64,000 nt of DNA from Adiantum capillus-veneris. Taxonomy: Eukaryota > Streptophyta > Polypodiopsida > Polypodiales > Pteridaceae. A program made the position numbers and the translations under genes. Shown here one piece after another: positions 43,809 through 55,114 of the stretch (the stretch's first letter is position 1; each line of letters opens with the position of its first letter). A model generated the notes under the pieces. That model had not been told where the DNA came from, did no database searches, and saw only the letters and a list, made by a program, of their open reading frames with translations. The stretch covers positions 70,518,895-70,582,894 of the forward strand of contig CM043944.1 of NCBI GenBank assembly GCA_014529385.2. The letters are read 5' to 3'.

Positions 43809-43990
43809 TGCTAAGCAGAAGGTTAAGCCCTCACTTGCATCCATTGAAAACAGCCTATAACTTTCTCACCCTGCTCCTCTTGTGCATATTCTGCAATCAA
43901 TGCATTCCAAGAGATGCCGCTCCAAAAAGTAAGCTCCTCAAGCACTTTATGTGCTTTCTCAAGTGCACCACATTTGGCATACTGAAAGGG
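43809..43990 (-). pseudogene. PPR gene relic 2
   Basis: A minus-strand frame reads YAKCGALEKAHKVLEELTFW and GISWNALIAEYAQEEQGEKV, then CFQWMQ and a stop. This is about one and a half PLS-type PPR motifs. It ends where chromovirus sequence begins near 43990. Confidence 0.8.
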
Positions 43991-44032
43991 CGGTGGTAAT
44001 GCGTGTGCTAGTCTCCACCCAACCGTGCTATT

Positions 44033-44857
44033 TTATAGCCTCCCCCTAGCGTACACACTGTCCGGCCGTGCCGGTGGCCTTGCCCATAGGACCCATTTCC
44101 TTACATTACCCCCCCCCCTTGGAGAATCATTTTCGTCCTTGAAAACGAACATAGGAAAATGTTTCTTAAGTGCGGAGATATTCTCCCAGGTAGAACCTTC
44201 TTCAGGTCTATCTAGCCATTTTACCAACACCTGTCGTCTGACATGATGTCTGGTGCAAAGCTCATGAGAATCCAAAATCTTTTCGGGCTCATGAGGAATG
44301 CTTGGCGGTTCGATAAGATCAACTAACACACCTCTGTCAATGACGTTATCATTCTGTCCTAGCTGTTTTCGTAAACGGCTAACATGAAAAACGGGATGAA
44401 CTCGTGAGTGCTCTGGGAGAGCTAACTTATAGGCCACTTGACCTATATGTTTGAAAATGGTAAACAGTCCACAATAATGTAGTGAAAGTTTAACAACTTT
44501 TCCCGTTTTCAGACTTTTTGAATGCTTCGAAACTTTGAGAAAAATCTTGTCTCCTTCTTCGAAAGTAGCAAGACGACGATGCTCATCTGCGTACTTCTTA
44601 TATCGATCTTGAGCTTGCTTAACATTCTGTTGAGCAACTCGAAGCATGTCAAAATGGTCTTGGAGAAAATCCTTCGCTTGTTGTATCTTCTCCTTAGTCA
44701 ACCCCACCGTAACGGGTGATCTAGATTGAAATCCATATAAAAGCATAAATGGACTAAACCCTGTAGTCACATGCTTTGAACTATTATAAGAAAATTCCAA
44801 TATAGTTAAGTAGCCTTTCCAATTGGTTTGCTTCTTGCTAACGTACGCTCGTAGCAT
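44033..44857 (-). pseudogene. Deleted chromovirus: integrase C-terminus and chromodomain
   Basis: A 274-residue frame begins MLRAYVSKKQTNWKGYLTIL and includes GFSPFMLLYGFQSRSP, HPVFHVSRLRKQLG and the chromodomain-like RHHVRRQVLVKWLDRPEEGS followed by TWENISALKKHFP. It aligns along its length with the 54-60 kb element. No catalytic residues of integrase remain. Confidence 0.85.
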
Positions 44858-45478
44858 ATCCTCCTAAAACTGTAACAACATGGTTCATGTTCATAACTTG
44901 GAAGTCAAGGGTCATCGTATGATCTTGAACAATACGCTCAACCCCTTGAACTACCGTGTCCCATACTTCTTTATCATTCCCAGACATCTTCTCCACCACA
45001 TACTTGTGAGAGCAGGGAGTCTGTGTAAGCTTCAATTTCTTGACTAGCTTATAGTTCAAGAAGTTATGAGTTGCACCATCATCCACTAAGATACGAACAC
45101 GTTGTCCGTTAATAGTGCCATGCATGCGAATCAAATCATGGGGGCCAAAGGTGGGCTGCCACATTGAAGCAGACACACAACACTTCTGCTTTTCTTCCAT
45201 ATGAAGAACCTCTATACCACAATATTTAGGAGATGAATCTAATGTGAGGCGTTGCACAGTGTGCATGGCTTTTTCTTTGCCTTGCAAAAGAGGACAATGT
45301 TTCTTGTTATGTTGGTCCGAAAGGCATCTAAAGCACAAATTGTGTTTCTTCGCACGCTCAAAATCGGCAGTGCTGAGAGACCCACATGGAGTATCTCGTG
45401 AGTGCTTAGGCTTCTTAGCCTCTTGCGGGCGTGGAGAGGTAGATTGTCTCTTATTCCTCTTGGCCCTGCCCCTATTGG
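44838..45478 (-). pseudogene. Deleted chromovirus: zinc knuckle and protease
   Basis: Contains CFRCLSDQHNKKHC (CCHC knuckle) and [20 protein letters not shown] (protease site, D-D-G). The frame ends VTVLGGYATSVR where the deletion joins it to integrase sequence. The first residues (MRDMPNRGRA) come from PPR relic sequence, not from gag. Confidence 0.8.
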
Positions 45479-45536
45479 GCATATCCCGCAATCAATGCAC
45501 TCCAAGAGAAAGATTTCGGACAGGAAGCTAGCTTTG

Positions 45537-45574
<38 letters not shown>

Positions 45575-45750
45575 GCCGTGCACCTGATATACTCTCTCTC
45601 CTTGGCTACGGTGTGCTCTAACTAACAAGATCATCGTAAACTCTTTTGCCCATACCAACATCCTGCATGATGCGAGATGCCTTCAAGCTGCACGTTAGAT
45701 GATTGCTGGAGGCTTTCAAGATGCAGCAAAAAACAGTCCAGATCTTTGCG

Positions 45751-45785
<35 letters not shown>

Positions 45786-46200
45786 CGCGCTCTTCGCGCA
45801 CCTGCGTAGAGCCACATGCCTTCAAGATGCACGCGGATATGATGGCATCACGAGGGAGGCCCTCGCTTTGCATCCGCTAATAATAGCTTAAGAGTAATCT
45901 GGCCCTACTTCTGTTGTGTTCATCCCGCAATCAATGCACTCCAAGAGACGGCATTCTAGTCAGGAAGCTCCTCACGCACTATCTATGCTTTTTTGAAGTG
46001 CACCACATTTTAAGCATGCGTAGGTGATTTCATCTGGATAGAGGCCATCACTTTGCATATGTTGAAAACAGTGTAGAGCCTTTTGTCCCTGCTCCAATTG
46101 TGTGTATCCCGCAATCAGCGCATTCCAAGAGACGCCATTCCGGACAGCAAGCGAGGGCTGGTTCACCACCCCCTGCAAGCTCGCCCACTTTCCCATATCG
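45479..46200 (-). pseudogene. PPR gene relic 3
   Basis: From right to left on the minus strand: RNGVSWNALIAGYTQLEQGQ, KALHCFQHMQSDGLYPDEIT, then after breaks MQSEGLPRDAIISACILKAC and GMGKRVYDDLV. These are PLS-type PPR motifs. A (CA)n tract (45750-45780 region, GT on plus) has expanded inside. The (CT)n at 45541-45571 marks another interruption. Confidence 0.8.
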
Positions 46201-49200
46201 CTCGTCCTTTGCCTTCTTTGGTGCGACGAAAGCAGACAGTATTGTTTTTTTCCATGAAGCTCGCGCTAAATTTAGCCTCTGCCTTCTACCGTTTCCTCTC
46301 CAATCAACCAATGCCAAGTGGCATGCTTCTCCTTTCTCCATTTTGCAAATCGCTCTTAGATAATCAAGGTAAACAAGAGCAGAGTGAGTAGGGATGTGAG
46401 AGCAAGGATGGGGCAATGGTGGAGTGTGTGGATGCAGAGAGGGAGCTCGGGTAGTGTGGAAAGGCTAGGGGGTTCCACTAGAGTGCATCTCATACGATAA
46501 TATAAGGTCTCATAAGTCACAAGCCCTCGCCAAAACTTGCACTAAGAGCAAGCAAAAACAATTGATATCTCGTGGGAGAAAGTACATATATAGTGTTCTT
46601 TGCATTCAAGTAGAACATGATTTTGTTGCAGCTTGGATATATATTATGGGCGTTGGGTCTTTTTGATACACTTTTGATTCCATCCATGCTATGAAAATTT
46701 CAATCAACTTGATGTGTGAACCTTTATTTGTCCACTAGGTTTATCATTTGACTTAAAGGGATTTGCATAAGTTTGGGATAAAGGTTTTCCCTAAACAATG
46801 GTGCCACTGAAGGCTGCACAAGGCCTTAAAAATAGGCGAGAGAAGTACACAAGAGTGTTTGCGTCAAGGCATGACATGGGGGTTGATTAATGTGATGTGG
46901 TGTATGTATGGTGAAAAGAAGACAAGAACCCATAGTAAAGAAATTAACTATTTCAAAATTTTATCTCCAACAAGTGACTTTCTGTCTCTCTCAGTCTCCC
47001 ATGTTCCTCATAGCTTAGAAGAGGAAAATGCTCAATGGATGGCCTTGTAACAAAGGCAAACAATGGCCTTGAAGTTTCCCCTAGACTGTCCAAGAGAGAA
47101 GTTGGTAGGAAAATGTGAGAAATGAGCCATCCTAGATGCTTCCCATCTTTCTGCTAATATAATTTTCCAAAGGATGTAGTTGTTTCTTGATTTTCATGTG
47201 TGTAGATTACTTCATATGGATGTTATTTTTATTTTCAGGTGAAAACACGGTGGTGCATGTCTTTTGCAAGGTCCTCTCCCAAAGGAAGTTTTAATTTTTT
47301 TCATTTTCACATACAAGTGGCTATGTATGAAGTTTGGCAATGCATTGCTCTAGCTCATGACCTTCCAAGAGAGTGTTACTCGATGCCTATGGGAAACACG
47401 ATCATTATATGACGTCCTAAAAAAATATATATGAGGGAAAACATATGGAATATATGGTCTGAAGTCAAACACACAACTTCGAGGGTTTGGTGATCACCAT
47501 TGTATTTTGTCTTATTAGTGGAACATCTACCCATGTATAGCTCTATAGCTTTGATCCAGGAATCTTTATTACATTAGTCTATGAGAGTTGAGACTATACC
47601 ACATTGCATGAGCCATTTTAACAGATGCTTTTTTTCCCCTAGACACCATCATTTCAAAGGACTACTCGATCTTTTTTAAAGAAATGTCGGTGTTCTTACG
47701 TTCGTACCTCACAATTCATATATCTTTCATATTACTTAATATTTTGAAGGAGACATTTCATTAGTATCGAACGTTCTCCCATAATGCCCTCATGACTTTT
47801 ACAAGCTAGCTAGGAATGAGACTCAAACCTTATGAAGTGATCATTCTTCCAAGGAAATGGTTGTGAGACATCATCCAAAAATTTGAGGAACAATGTCTCT
47901 CTAATTATGAGAATGTCCTCAGTTTTCTATTCAAGCTCCACCATAACCACGATCTCATATCTTCTCATCTCATAGTAAACTTTCACTTTGGGCTCCTATC
48001 TCTATTAGGTGTATACAAGAAAATATGTGTTGGACACCATAGAAACTAACACAAATATGTGATACTTAAGAGTTCATGAAAAGATAAGTGGAGAAGTGTG
48101 GTTGCATGATCTAATGCCTCTATGAGTTGCTTTATAATGTACTATGGAGACTTCATACATGATTGTTTGAAAAAGAAAGTACATTAAAAATGGGTTTCCA
48201 TTTTCTTCTCTTTATTCATTTGCGCATGTCCATCTCTATCTCTACATATGGTGCAAAAACTCATGGCTCATTTTCACTATAGCCATTTGAATTCTTCATA
48301 TGTGTGGAGTTTGTGCTTTGGGTCTTATGTGAGTATATCATGGTAGAAGGACTCTCCTTCCGAGGATGTGGTGGTTTGTATCAATCTCATACAGGACGTG
48401 CCATGCAAAGATATCCATTGGAGATGCCAATTCCTCTCTACATGGTTTGTTAACATCTTTGAGACAGACAACCCTTCAGGCTTTGTCAATTAGACTAATG
48501 CAATGATAATGTAGGAGTACCAGATCTTACAATAAGGTCTTGATGTTTTATCTATCATTATGAGGTCTAGGGAATAAATGAGAGGGAACGAGACACACGC
48601 ATATACCCACAAAGAGTGATAGGGTGTGAGAGAGAATGTGGAGTGGATCTGGATCACTATGGGTAAAAAATCTTTTATTTTGTAATAGCAAGCATCGACA
48701 AGCCTCAACATGTGGAAGACACTTCGACATGATTCTAATGCTCTACTATAGAGCTCCTTAGAAATCTATTTGATTACCACATTGTAGAACCTACATATAG
48801 CATAAATCCCCCCCCCCCCCCAAAAAAAAAAAAACACACATACACACAAAGTCATATTAATGTCTTTCAGGGCCAACATGATCTATGTGATGAGAGAGAA
48901 GGGGGGGGGGGGGGGGGGGGGGGGGAATCGATGACAAGGGAGAGATAGAGAGAATGTGATGTGTATCACAGAGATATGGATAAAGATAACAATACACATA
49001 ATCCATATATATACACTCACACACGTATATACACATACATACATATATTTACACACATATACACTTACACACATATGTATGTGCACAAGACATTTAAGCG
49101 AGAATATAGAAATGAGAGAGAGATAGCGTCGTGCTCATGAGTGAGCTAGGGGGGTCGGGCGTACTCGTGTCTCATAAAATAGGCAGCTATGGCGCCTGAA

Positions 49201-49597
49201 TTAAAGCTTCTCTATTAGATCGCTCAAGCACCTCCTGATGGGATAACCCCCCTCCCCTCTTCCTTCTTTCAAAAATAAAAGAGAGTCAGTAGCCATAAAT
49301 ATCTGGCAGGCAGCTTGTGGAATCATCACTTGAACATATACTTTAAAGAGTATAAACCAACATACAAAGACGGCCAAGGGGAGGACACACACTTCTCATC
49401 AATGCCCATGTGCATGTTCCCTGTTACATGCCAAAGCTGACATTCCTCAGCACTGCCTGCTGTAGTGAGAGAGAAAAATGCACTGCAATACTCACTCTCT
49501 TTCCAAATTACATGGAGAATTACAATATATTCCTCTTGAAATTGAGTATAAGGCACAAGGTGCAGAAAGGATGTCAAAAAAACACAGGCTCTGCTAT
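46201..49597. other. Unassigned region downstream of psb28
   Basis: Plant-like intergenic DNA with no recognisable gene. A C/A homopolymer block lies at 48809-48835, poly-G at 48901-48925 and CA/TA-rich sequence at 48960-49085. On the psb28 strand, the part just below 49598 would be its 3' untranslated region; no strong AATAAA signal was picked out by eye. Confidence 0.5.
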
Positions 49598-51228
49598 TCA
49601 CTTCTTCACAAATCCAAGACCATTGGCTTCGGCATATCTCTCCATGAAGCGCATGAACCTGTCCCAGTCCTTCAATGTTCTCATTATGTACCGAGCCTCA
49701 ATCCTTGAAGGTTTTCCGTTAACAAACTTGGCACTGACATCAACTGTTGAAAGAACACCCTCTTCATCTTGCATGAAAAGCCCTGTGATGTCCCTCAACT
49801 CTCCAGCAGCATCAAAAACTGACGGCTGCTCAAAGCTAAAAGTTGCAACTCCATTAGTCCCATCTTTAGATCTTGTAAGAGAAACATCAGGAATAGTTTG
49901 CTCGTTCACGCCTTTGATAAACTGAATAACTGGTTTTGACATGGAAACTACTGCCCGGGTACTGCCCGATCCAGTGGCTGAAGACGAATGCAAGATGAGA
50001 TTCTCAAGCTTTGTTTGGAGTCCCACAAATGAAGACTTTGAACTGCTACACTGATAGGCACTGGAGGAGAGTGCTAAGCCTGCAGATCAAACAAGATACA
50101 TTATATGCAAGCCCTTCGCATGCCTAAACGCACATATCACAGACCGTATGAGAACAATGCAGCATAGCAAACAAGGTGGAAACAACCAAGAACCAAAATA
50201 GTTGCAAGCAGATTCTAGGCCTGCACATCAAACAGGACCCATTGTATGCAAGCCCTTCATGCTTAAACTCACAAATCACAAGGCATAGTGAACAAGCTGG
50301 ACATCAGTCAAGGACCGAAATAGTTGCGAACAGATATCTAGCAGCTCAAATTCTGCCCTATAAAGGAAGCCCAGGAGGACCCGTAGAAGATATGTGAGCC
50401 AGGAACCGTATCTACTGCAGTAACTCCCTCTCATTATTACATGATTCCACATGTCAACACCATTCTGGACACAAGAATATGCCAACTCTTTGCTTGCAAT
50501 CACCCTCATTCATACAAAGGCAGTCTGTGGTCACCGTGAAGAAACATTGGGACACCAGTATTGCACTATCTTATGATTTATAACAGGAGTCACTGTAAAG
50601 GCACTTACAAAGAAGCAATTACTCCAAGCAAGCAATGGAGTCATTGCTTCTTTGAAAGAACGTTGTGTCTGCCACATGAGCGGTTTAGTTGTGGATGTGG
50701 ACGCAAGCCTCATCTCAGTCACCGAAAGTGCAAGCAGTATGTCAATGCACACATAGGCTGCTTAACCGGTACTGCACTATCATATTATCTACCAGCAAAC
50801 GATGGAGTCGCTGCAGCTTCAGACCATCAAGAGAACGCATACGCATTTTTCTGTGGCTGCAAGCCTCCTCCAAGCACCTGAAAGGCTGCTTGACCATTGC
50901 TACCAAATGACATAATCGACAAGAAACATTACAGCCCTTAAGAGAACACACAATGCAGGTAGCCCAGGTTAGGCAATGCAAGCAACCATGACCACAAAAC
51001 CTCGGAAAAAGCAAGATCCAGCCCTTAAACAACTTGGAAAAACCACAGTGGGAGCGAATCATCCACCCTGTCTCTTCCAGTTCATGACGATGTGAAGAAC
51101 AGTAGCGTACCTGTGCCAGAGCGACTCAAGAATGGCAAACTCCGACTCTGCTGCGGTAGACTCTGCTGGAAATGAGCAGTGGTGGAAGCGGTGCACGGGG
51201 ATGCAGGAGCTTTCACAAGAGATGCCAT
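49598..51228 (-). CDS. psb28: Photosystem II Psb28 protein, chloroplastic (two exons)
   Basis: Exons 51111-51228 (118 nt) and 49598-50079 (482 nt) join in phase 1 to give 199 residues plus stop. Donor ACAG|GTACGC and acceptor GATCTGCAG|GC are consensus. Residues 1 to about 85 are Ser/Ala-rich with few acidic residues ([20 protein letters not shown]), a chloroplast transit peptide. The mature part has the Psb28 signature: [60 protein letters not shown] and [19 protein letters not shown]. Psb28 is a thylakoid-associated factor acting on photosystem II assembly intermediates. The reading frame is intact, so it is probably functional. It is the one clear host gene here. Confidence 0.95.
50080..51110 (-). 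other. psb28 intron with internal duplications
   Basis: 1031 nt. At its 3' side a unit of about 130 nt (50079-50217) is repeated at 50218-50340, including a copy of the acceptor (TTTGATGTGCAG). A weaker repeat is seen further in: CAAGCAATGGAGTCATTGC near 50628 resembles AGCAAACGATGGAGTCGCTGC near 50795. Confidence 0.75.
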
Positions 51229-51620
51229 GCTCCCCGGCTCGTCCCCGCCACCAAAGTCGCTTCAGCAGGAGAGATGGACGCCAAGTAGTGATCAGTGAAC
51301 TTTCAACGTGTGTCATCTCGCTCAATATTATGGTCACCCTTTTTCTGTGGCCTTCAAAATCTTACATTGTCTATTATCCTTTGAATCCGTGTTTTTATTT
51401 GGCCCGTTCAACAGCCTCAGTTTGTGTCCGTATGTGCAAGGGCCATGCTGCTTTCGTTAGCTTTAGTAAGATTAAGGATGTGGTCACACGTGCATCAGTT
51501 TATGCAGCAATGCCACATTTGGCATCGTTACAAAAAGACTTGGCATCATTATATATAAGACAAATAACCGGTGCACATGTGAGTCGTGACTTTTCGTGGG
51601 TGATAATGTATTATTGATAT
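51229..51620 (-). promoter_or_regulatory. psb28: psb28 upstream region
   Basis: Immediately upstream of the start codon. On the minus strand it holds an ACGT core (GACACACGTTG near 51305) and an out-of-frame upstream ATG at 51337 whose frame overlaps the start. No clear TATA box was found. Whether these are in the transcript is unknown. Confidence 0.35.
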
Positions 51621-52639
51621 GGTCACATTACAATCACTTTGATGAAGATTCTCACTAAAATAAGTTATACATAAAGTTGTTCCAAATCTCACCAAATTCA
51701 CTAGTTCAATGGGAAAACCGTCTCTAACCAGTGAGAAGCTAAAACGGGAGTGTCCTTATTGTAAGTATGCATGAATACATCTTCTAAACTTATTTTTGGT
51801 GAGAATATTTTCAAAAGTGATATGGTTGTGACTATATTGTGGTGTACCCATGATATGATGTTTGGTGGGACAGCACGCCTTGGGTTTGTGGCATGTACTT
51901 CTCCTGTTGGAAATTATAAGGAGGTGCTCCAGAATGTTGGACAGATGCTCACTTGCTCTAGTTTTGATCTTCACTTGTGCCCTTCATATTGGTGTAGTTA
52001 GATAGCCGGCAGTTCTGGAACAGTCCTTGTTTTCATTCTTTGCTTTGGATGAATGGCCTATGCACTTGACACTCGGTAGAGGTGGCGGTCATAAAATTGG
52101 GAATGGGTCGAGGAGATTTCTTCCACTAGAGCCACAATAACATATCTCTTATAAATGCTAATCATAGTAGTAGATGAACTAGTCACTATGCTTTTAGATT
52201 GTAATGGATACCTATGGAATGGAATGGAATGAAGGGTTTGGAAACGACTAAATAGAAAACAACAAGACATTATACTACTTCATGTTGAGACTCGGGCATG
52301 TGATGCTCAAAGAAACAAAGGCTTGGGAAAACATAATACACGCTCTTTGGCATGGATAGTGAATTGTGTAGGAAGATTTCACAACTTGACTATTATGGAT
52401 AAGTGTGTATGCATTACAAAATACTCCAAACGTAGGCAGAATGTTGCAATATGGCTCTCTTTCATGCTCTATTTACCATTGAGGCTATACATGCGACAAT
52501 CAACACCTTGGCCAACCATAAGACAAGGGATCTTCAAGTATGAAGCCAAAAACGTTCAAATGGATAGGAAAGAAAGCATAAGATTGGGTGTGTGAGATAT
52601 TTAATCTTGGACTTCAATATAGGAGGCCTTATGATTTGC
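51621..52639. other. Unassigned region
   Basis: No gene recognised. Short frames only. Confidence 0.4.
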
Positions 52640-53162
52640 ACACTAAGTGAATTAAGCCTCTATATAAAGGATGAGATGTAAACAATGCAAACAAGTATAG
52701 GAATATTAATGGTTGGATCTCTAAACCATAGGAAGTAAATGGCAACCATGTTACCATGTTGATGGGCAAGTGGGCTTTTGTCATGGTCATAGTATCATCA
52801 ACCACCTTGTTACCCTTAGGTTCTCGCAAAGTAGATTAGATTGGAAGAAAAAGGCTTGTATTTTTACTTTGTGAACTTCGAGAAGGCTTTCTATATGGCT
52901 CCTTGTGAGAATCTTTGGAGATTCATGGAAGAACTACAAGCGCCAATGTCAATACATGTGTACAATTTCATGCCCATGTGAGAAAGTGATATGTCTAGTG
53001 TATTTGGTAAAGGAAACTTCAAAATTTTCCTCAACCAATATTGGCATTAATCAAGCATGCCCATTTTCACCGCCTCTCTTTGGGCTATGCATCAATGGAT
53101 TGGGGCACATGATTCTCGAGTACATGCACCAAGAAGGTAGTAAAGAACTTCTTATTGATAAT
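52640..53162 (+). pseudogene. LINE (non-LTR) reverse transcriptase relic
   Basis: Plus-strand frames carry pieces in LINE order: GFCHGHSIINHLVTLRFSQS (usual GFR-x-x-x-ST-x-D-x-L), YFYFVNFEKAFYMAPCENLW (usual VDFEKAFD), and GINQACPFSPPLFGLCINGL (usual GIxQGCPLSPxLF). Several frame shifts and stops are present. It ends at the D-like LTR at 53163, so the rest was probably cut off by that insertion. Confidence 0.75.
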
Positions 53163-53808
53163 GTGACAGAATTAATCTAGTTTTATTAACCGTAGAGGAA
53201 TTATACTAACAAGAGAAACTGTTTCATTAAGGAGATTCCTTATGAGCAAAGACAAAGTGCTTGGTTGGAGTCTATAACAAGAAACAACATAACTTGTTTG
53301 CTTGGCATGCAAAATAACTTGAAAAAGAGAGAAATATTAAGACCGACAACATTTGAGGACCGGATTTACTTGGAGCCGCCTCCCCCCCTCCAAAAGAACT
53401 TTGTATTATAACTTCTCCCATTGAGAGAGACTTGTTTAACACACAATCTTTGTGTCCTTCAAAGCCCAATTGATACCATGAACATGGGAAGCTTCATGCA
53501 CCAAAATTACACTTGGTTGGGCTCAATCCCAAGACCTCAAACACCTTCAAAGGTGGAGAGAGCTAGCGAGGAGTGAGGAAAGAGAAGAAGAAGAAGAAGT
53601 ATTTTTACAAGGAAGAAGTAAACTTCTCACATTAGTTCACTCATAAAGCATATCATAGCATAATAATGGAGATGGAGAAGAAGATAAGCATGCTTGTAAG
53701 CTTGGCACTTGCTTAGATTCTCATTCTATGGCCAAGTGTTGTTGGTGTAGGCTTCTCCACTTCCCTTTGCCTTGAGAGGGAATCTTCACACTGTGGAATG
53801 AATTTCCT

Positions 53809-53815
<7 letters not shown>

Positions 53816-53863
<48 letters not shown>
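53816..53863. repeat. (GA)n microsatellite
   Basis: About 24 GA units inside the D-like LTR. Confidence 0.95.
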
Positions 53864-53868
<5 letters not shown>

Positions 53869-54101
53869 CATTGACCCCCTCTTCTTAAGCATGCTTGAAG
53901 GCTATCGGTCCTTGAAGTGGGCTAGCTAATGGATGGCTCATTTCATATCAAGCAAGAGGGTTAGCATTGTGACAACTCTCCTTCATTCCCTCTTTGCGAA
54001 GAGAGATTAATTCTTTAATTAAATAAAGCTGAATTCTTATTGGCTCTCAAGGTGGGCTATCCAATGATATTGAAGCTAGCTCATGGAAGGCTCATGTAAA
54101 G

Positions 54102-54273
54102 TGTCAGGACAAGGGTCCTGTAACCTAAGAACTAGGATGGTCATGGACTACATCCAAGGGTCGGGCTAGACAATGTGGACAGGGGATCTGTCTAGGGCAA
54201 GGGGCTAGGAGCCCACCTATATAATGGGAGGTTGGGAGGAGGATCTTCAGTCTAGTTTCCCCTAGTTCTTACA
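54102..54273 (+). repeat. Gypsy E 5' LTR
   Basis: Starts TGTCAGGACAAGGG, ends GTTCTTACA. A TATA-like CTATATAATGGG lies at about 54217-54228. Confidence 0.93.
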
Positions 54274-54286
54274 TTGGTATCAGAGC
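54274..54286 (+). other. Gypsy E primer-binding site
   Basis: TTGGTATCAGAGC directly after the LTR; initiator tRNA-Met type. Confidence 0.92.
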
Positions 54287-55114
54287 TTAGGTTAGCTAGG
54301 AAGTCTCTCTTCCACTCTCTCTCTCTAGGCGTGGTCACTTTTTGCTCCTAATAATAGGGCCTTGAGGTGAGAACCGTGGCTTTTGTAGGGCTTTTGCCAA
54401 ATTTAGTAAGGGGGCTGTCTAAATCGGACACTTTTCTCGTTTTGGAAGGGGAGCTGTGGTGCATGAAATTCCGCCATCTTGGGCTTGACATGAGCGCCCT
54501 GGGGAAGAAGGGGGGATTCCAAGAGCTCATGGCCAACTTCTGCCACTGCAAGCCACACACAAGCTTCTCTCTCCTCGCGTTTCTTCTGTGCGCTGCCTGC
54601 GTTATTTGCCTTCAAGAACTTGCGTTATTTTCACATGGCAAGGCCAATTGACAATGAATTTGAGCCTTGGCCATTCTAGGTGGCCCTTCCCACAAGCAAG
54701 GCAATTCCCACAAGCCTCGACCTCCGTACTCGGTGCAAGAAGTAATCCGTATCGACTTCCCTCGAGCCTGATGGCTTACGAGTCCGCTCAAATCTTGCAG
54801 AAAATTCTAGGTTTCTGCAATTGCGACAGTTTCAATTGGCGTTCATGCAACATAATCATTTGCCGATTAAGAAAGCTTTCAATAATTAAGCTTCTTCACA
54901 ACGGTAATGCTTCAACCATCTACACTACACGATTTCAGTCATCTTGTGAGCCACGGGCAAGTTTGCGAAGTTCGTTTTTTACGCCGCTTGTGCAAATTCT
55001 TCTTTTTTCGACGGTCAGGTGCTACGACGCACAAGTGGAGTTAACTATACTTGGCAAGTGGTACCAAAATCAGGTATTTTTTTCTGAGTACTTCTTTCAT
55101 TGCACTGTGTCACC
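54287..55114 (+). other. Gypsy E leader
   Basis: An 830-bp stretch between the primer-binding site and gag. Reading frames here show no element or host motif. Confidence 0.5.

Larger units (their letters stand above)
43990..45478 (-). mobile_element. Internally deleted Gypsy chromovirus, gag-pro joined to integrase end
   Basis: On the minus strand a gag/protease piece (44861-45478) is joined directly to integrase C-terminus plus chromodomain (44107-44857), a polypurine tract (AAGGGGGGGGGTAATG) and the start of an LTR (TGTAAGGAAATGGG) with TATAAAATAGC at about 44030. Compared with the related element at 54-60 kb, all of RT, RNase H and most of integrase is missing. Both ends run into PPR relics. 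Confidence 0.85.
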
